DNA from: Pseudonocardia humida
GTDB taxonomy: Bacteria > Actinomycetota > Actinomycetes > Mycobacteriales > Pseudonocardiaceae
Length of the DNA: 64,000 nt
Direction: 5' to 3'
Assembly: GCF_023898865.1 (NCBI RefSeq)
Contig: NZ_JAGSOV010000046.1
Span: 1-64,000 of the forward strand
A program made the position numbers and the translations under genes. Shown piece by piece: positions 63,067-64,000 of the stretch. Numbering within the stretch: position 1 is the stretch's first letter; each line of letters starts with the position of its first letter. The notes under the pieces were generated by a model. The model was not told where the DNA came from. It saw only the letters and a program-made list of their open reading frames with translations, and ran no database searches.

Positions 63067-64000
63067 CTACTCGTAGAGGACGGCCTTGATGTCGGGGCTG
63101 TCGATGTTGGACTTGTCGTACCAGAAGAAGCCGGTGTCGATGACCTCGGGCAGCTGCTCGCCCTTGGTCGCCTTCACCGCCGCCTGCACCAGCTGCTCGC
63201 CCATGCCCACCGGGTCCTGGGTGATCGCGCCGAGCATCGTGCCGCTGTTGATGGCGTCGATCTGCGCCTTGCCGGAGTCGAAGCCGATGATGGTCAGGCC
63301 GGTCGCGCCGCTCTCCTCGACGCCCTTGATCACGCCGACGGCCGAGCCCTCGTTGGCGGCGTAGATGCCCTTGAGGTCCGGGTTCGCCGAGATGATCGAC
63401 TTGGTGATGTCGGCTGACTTGGCCTGGTCGCCGCCGCCGTACTGGGGGTCGAGCAGGGTGATGCCGGGGGCGTTGGCCGTCATCCACTCGACGAACCCGT
63501 CGCGGCGGTCGGTGCCCGACTTGGAGGTCTGGTCGTGCACGACCATCGCCACCTTGCCGGTGCCGCCCAGCGCCTCGGCCATGTGCTTGGCCGCCTCGGC
63601 CGCGGCGGCCTTGTTGTCGGTGGCCGCGGTGGTCAGCGGGACGTCGCTGTCGACGCCGGAGTCGAACGCCACGACGGGGATGTTCAGGCTCTTGGCCTGG
63701 GCCAGCAGCGGCGCGGCGGCCTTCGAGTCCAGCGCGGCGAAGCCGAGCGCCGAGGGCTGCTTGGCCAGCGCGTTGGTCAGCATGGTGACCTGCGCCTCGA
63801 TGTCGGACTCGGTGGCGGGGCCCTCGAAGGAGATGGTCACCCCCTGCTTGGCCGCCTCCTGGTCGGCGCCCTTCTTGACCGCCTGCCAGAACTGGTGCTG
63901 GAAGCCCTTGGAGACGATGGCGATGTAGGGCTGTTCGCCCCCGCCGCCGCCCCCACTGCCTGCCTGCCCGCCGCAGGCGGTGAGGGTCAGGGCCAGGGCG
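63067..64000 (-). CDS. Sugar ABC-transporter substrate-binding lipoprotein (partial at window edge)
   Basis: Partial: the start codon lies beyond base 64000. The visible sequence opens ALALTLTACGG, a lipobox with the lipidated Cys, then a Gly linker and a type I periplasmic-binding-protein fold of the RbsB kind: IAIVSKGFQHQFWQAVKKGADQEA, ALGFAALDSKAAAPLLAQAK, VVAFDSGVDSD, IYAANEGSAVGVIKGVEESG, GFDSGKAQIDAINSGTMLGAITQDPVGMGEQLV. Only part of the signal peptide is missing. It probably delivers a pentose, hexose or inositol-type sugar to permease and ATPase partners encoded outside the window. The nearby FadR-type protein may regulate it. Confidence 0.88.
   Translation of the reverse strand, partial: ALALTLTACGGQAGSGGGGGGEQPYIAIVSKGFQHQFWQAVKKGADQEAAKQGVTISFEGPATESDIEAQVTMLTNALAKQPSALGFAALDSKAAAPLLAQAKSLNIPVVAFDSGVDSDVPLTTAATDNKAAAAEAAKHMAEALGGTGKVAMVVHDQTSKSGTDRRDGFVEWMTANAPGITLLDPQYGGGDQAKSADITKSIISANPDLKGIYAANEGSAVGVIKGVEESGATGLTIIGFDSGKAQIDAINSGTMLGAITQDPVGMGEQLVQAAVKATKGEQLPEVIDTGFFWYDKSNIDSPDIKAVLYE

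Overview
The window is very GC-rich, with dense ORFs, many GTG starts, ATGA/GTGA gene overlaps and leaderless promoters. This is an actinomycete chromosome. Gene content and local order (the sigA-suhB-cei-DUF4193-DUF3093-dut-DUF3710-OB-DUF3159-trk-APC-TRAM block seen in Mycobacterium tuberculosis Rv2703 to Rv2689c, plus Scr1-type XRE/DUF397 pairs and IniC/Hsp70-like proteins) point to the Pseudonocardiales, probably Pseudonocardia or a close relative. The genus is an inference.

Layout. (1) 1-6200: long hairpins, then a glyoxylate-salvage locus (gcl-glxR-hyi on the minus strand, a divergent MFS transporter and a convergent GntR regulator) with shared operator-like motifs. (2) 6270-8770: a Cys-containing 'HVDLC' leader peptide ahead of a luciferase-like flavin oxidoreductase, and a DUF418/acyltransferase-like membrane protein. 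(3) 9136-20596: a compact natural-product operon, sbnA - Pls-like membrane NRPS - (partial C)-A-PCP-TE NRPS - SyrP/TauD-like oxygenase - sbnB. It should make 2,3-diaminopropionate (Dap) and assemble it, possibly hydroxylated, into a Dap oligomer or polymer. The Pls-like enzyme has a degenerate adenylation domain and two nearly identical carrier domains, so the second NRPS may load it in trans. (4) 20657-29906: an Hsp70-transmembrane-YVTN propeller protein facing a signalling operon: a short degenerate kinase, a NarL-type regulator, a two-TM kinase and a 1301-residue kinase fused to a degenerate IniC-like dynamin domain. (5) 29917-32469: a TetR regulator with a perfect palindromic operator, an alpha/beta hydrolase and a DedA protein. 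(6) 33034-54518: the conserved sigA neighbourhood, interrupted by accessory genes (phosphotransferase, DUF574 methyltransferase, PAS-GGDEF-EAL, XRE/DUF397) and by a huge repeat-rich extension of the DUF3710 protein. (7) 54520-64000: a CGNR regulator, Tex, a small membrane protein, a DbpA-type DEAD helicase, a DUF1707 protein, NAD kinase, a FadR-type regulator and the C-terminal part of a sugar-binding lipoprotein cut by the window edge.

The regions most worth pursuing are the split Dap/Pls assembly line and the kinase-pseudodynamin/Hsp70-propeller locus. All calls come from reading the sequence. No database search or computation was run, and hand-derived motif alignments are marked as such.
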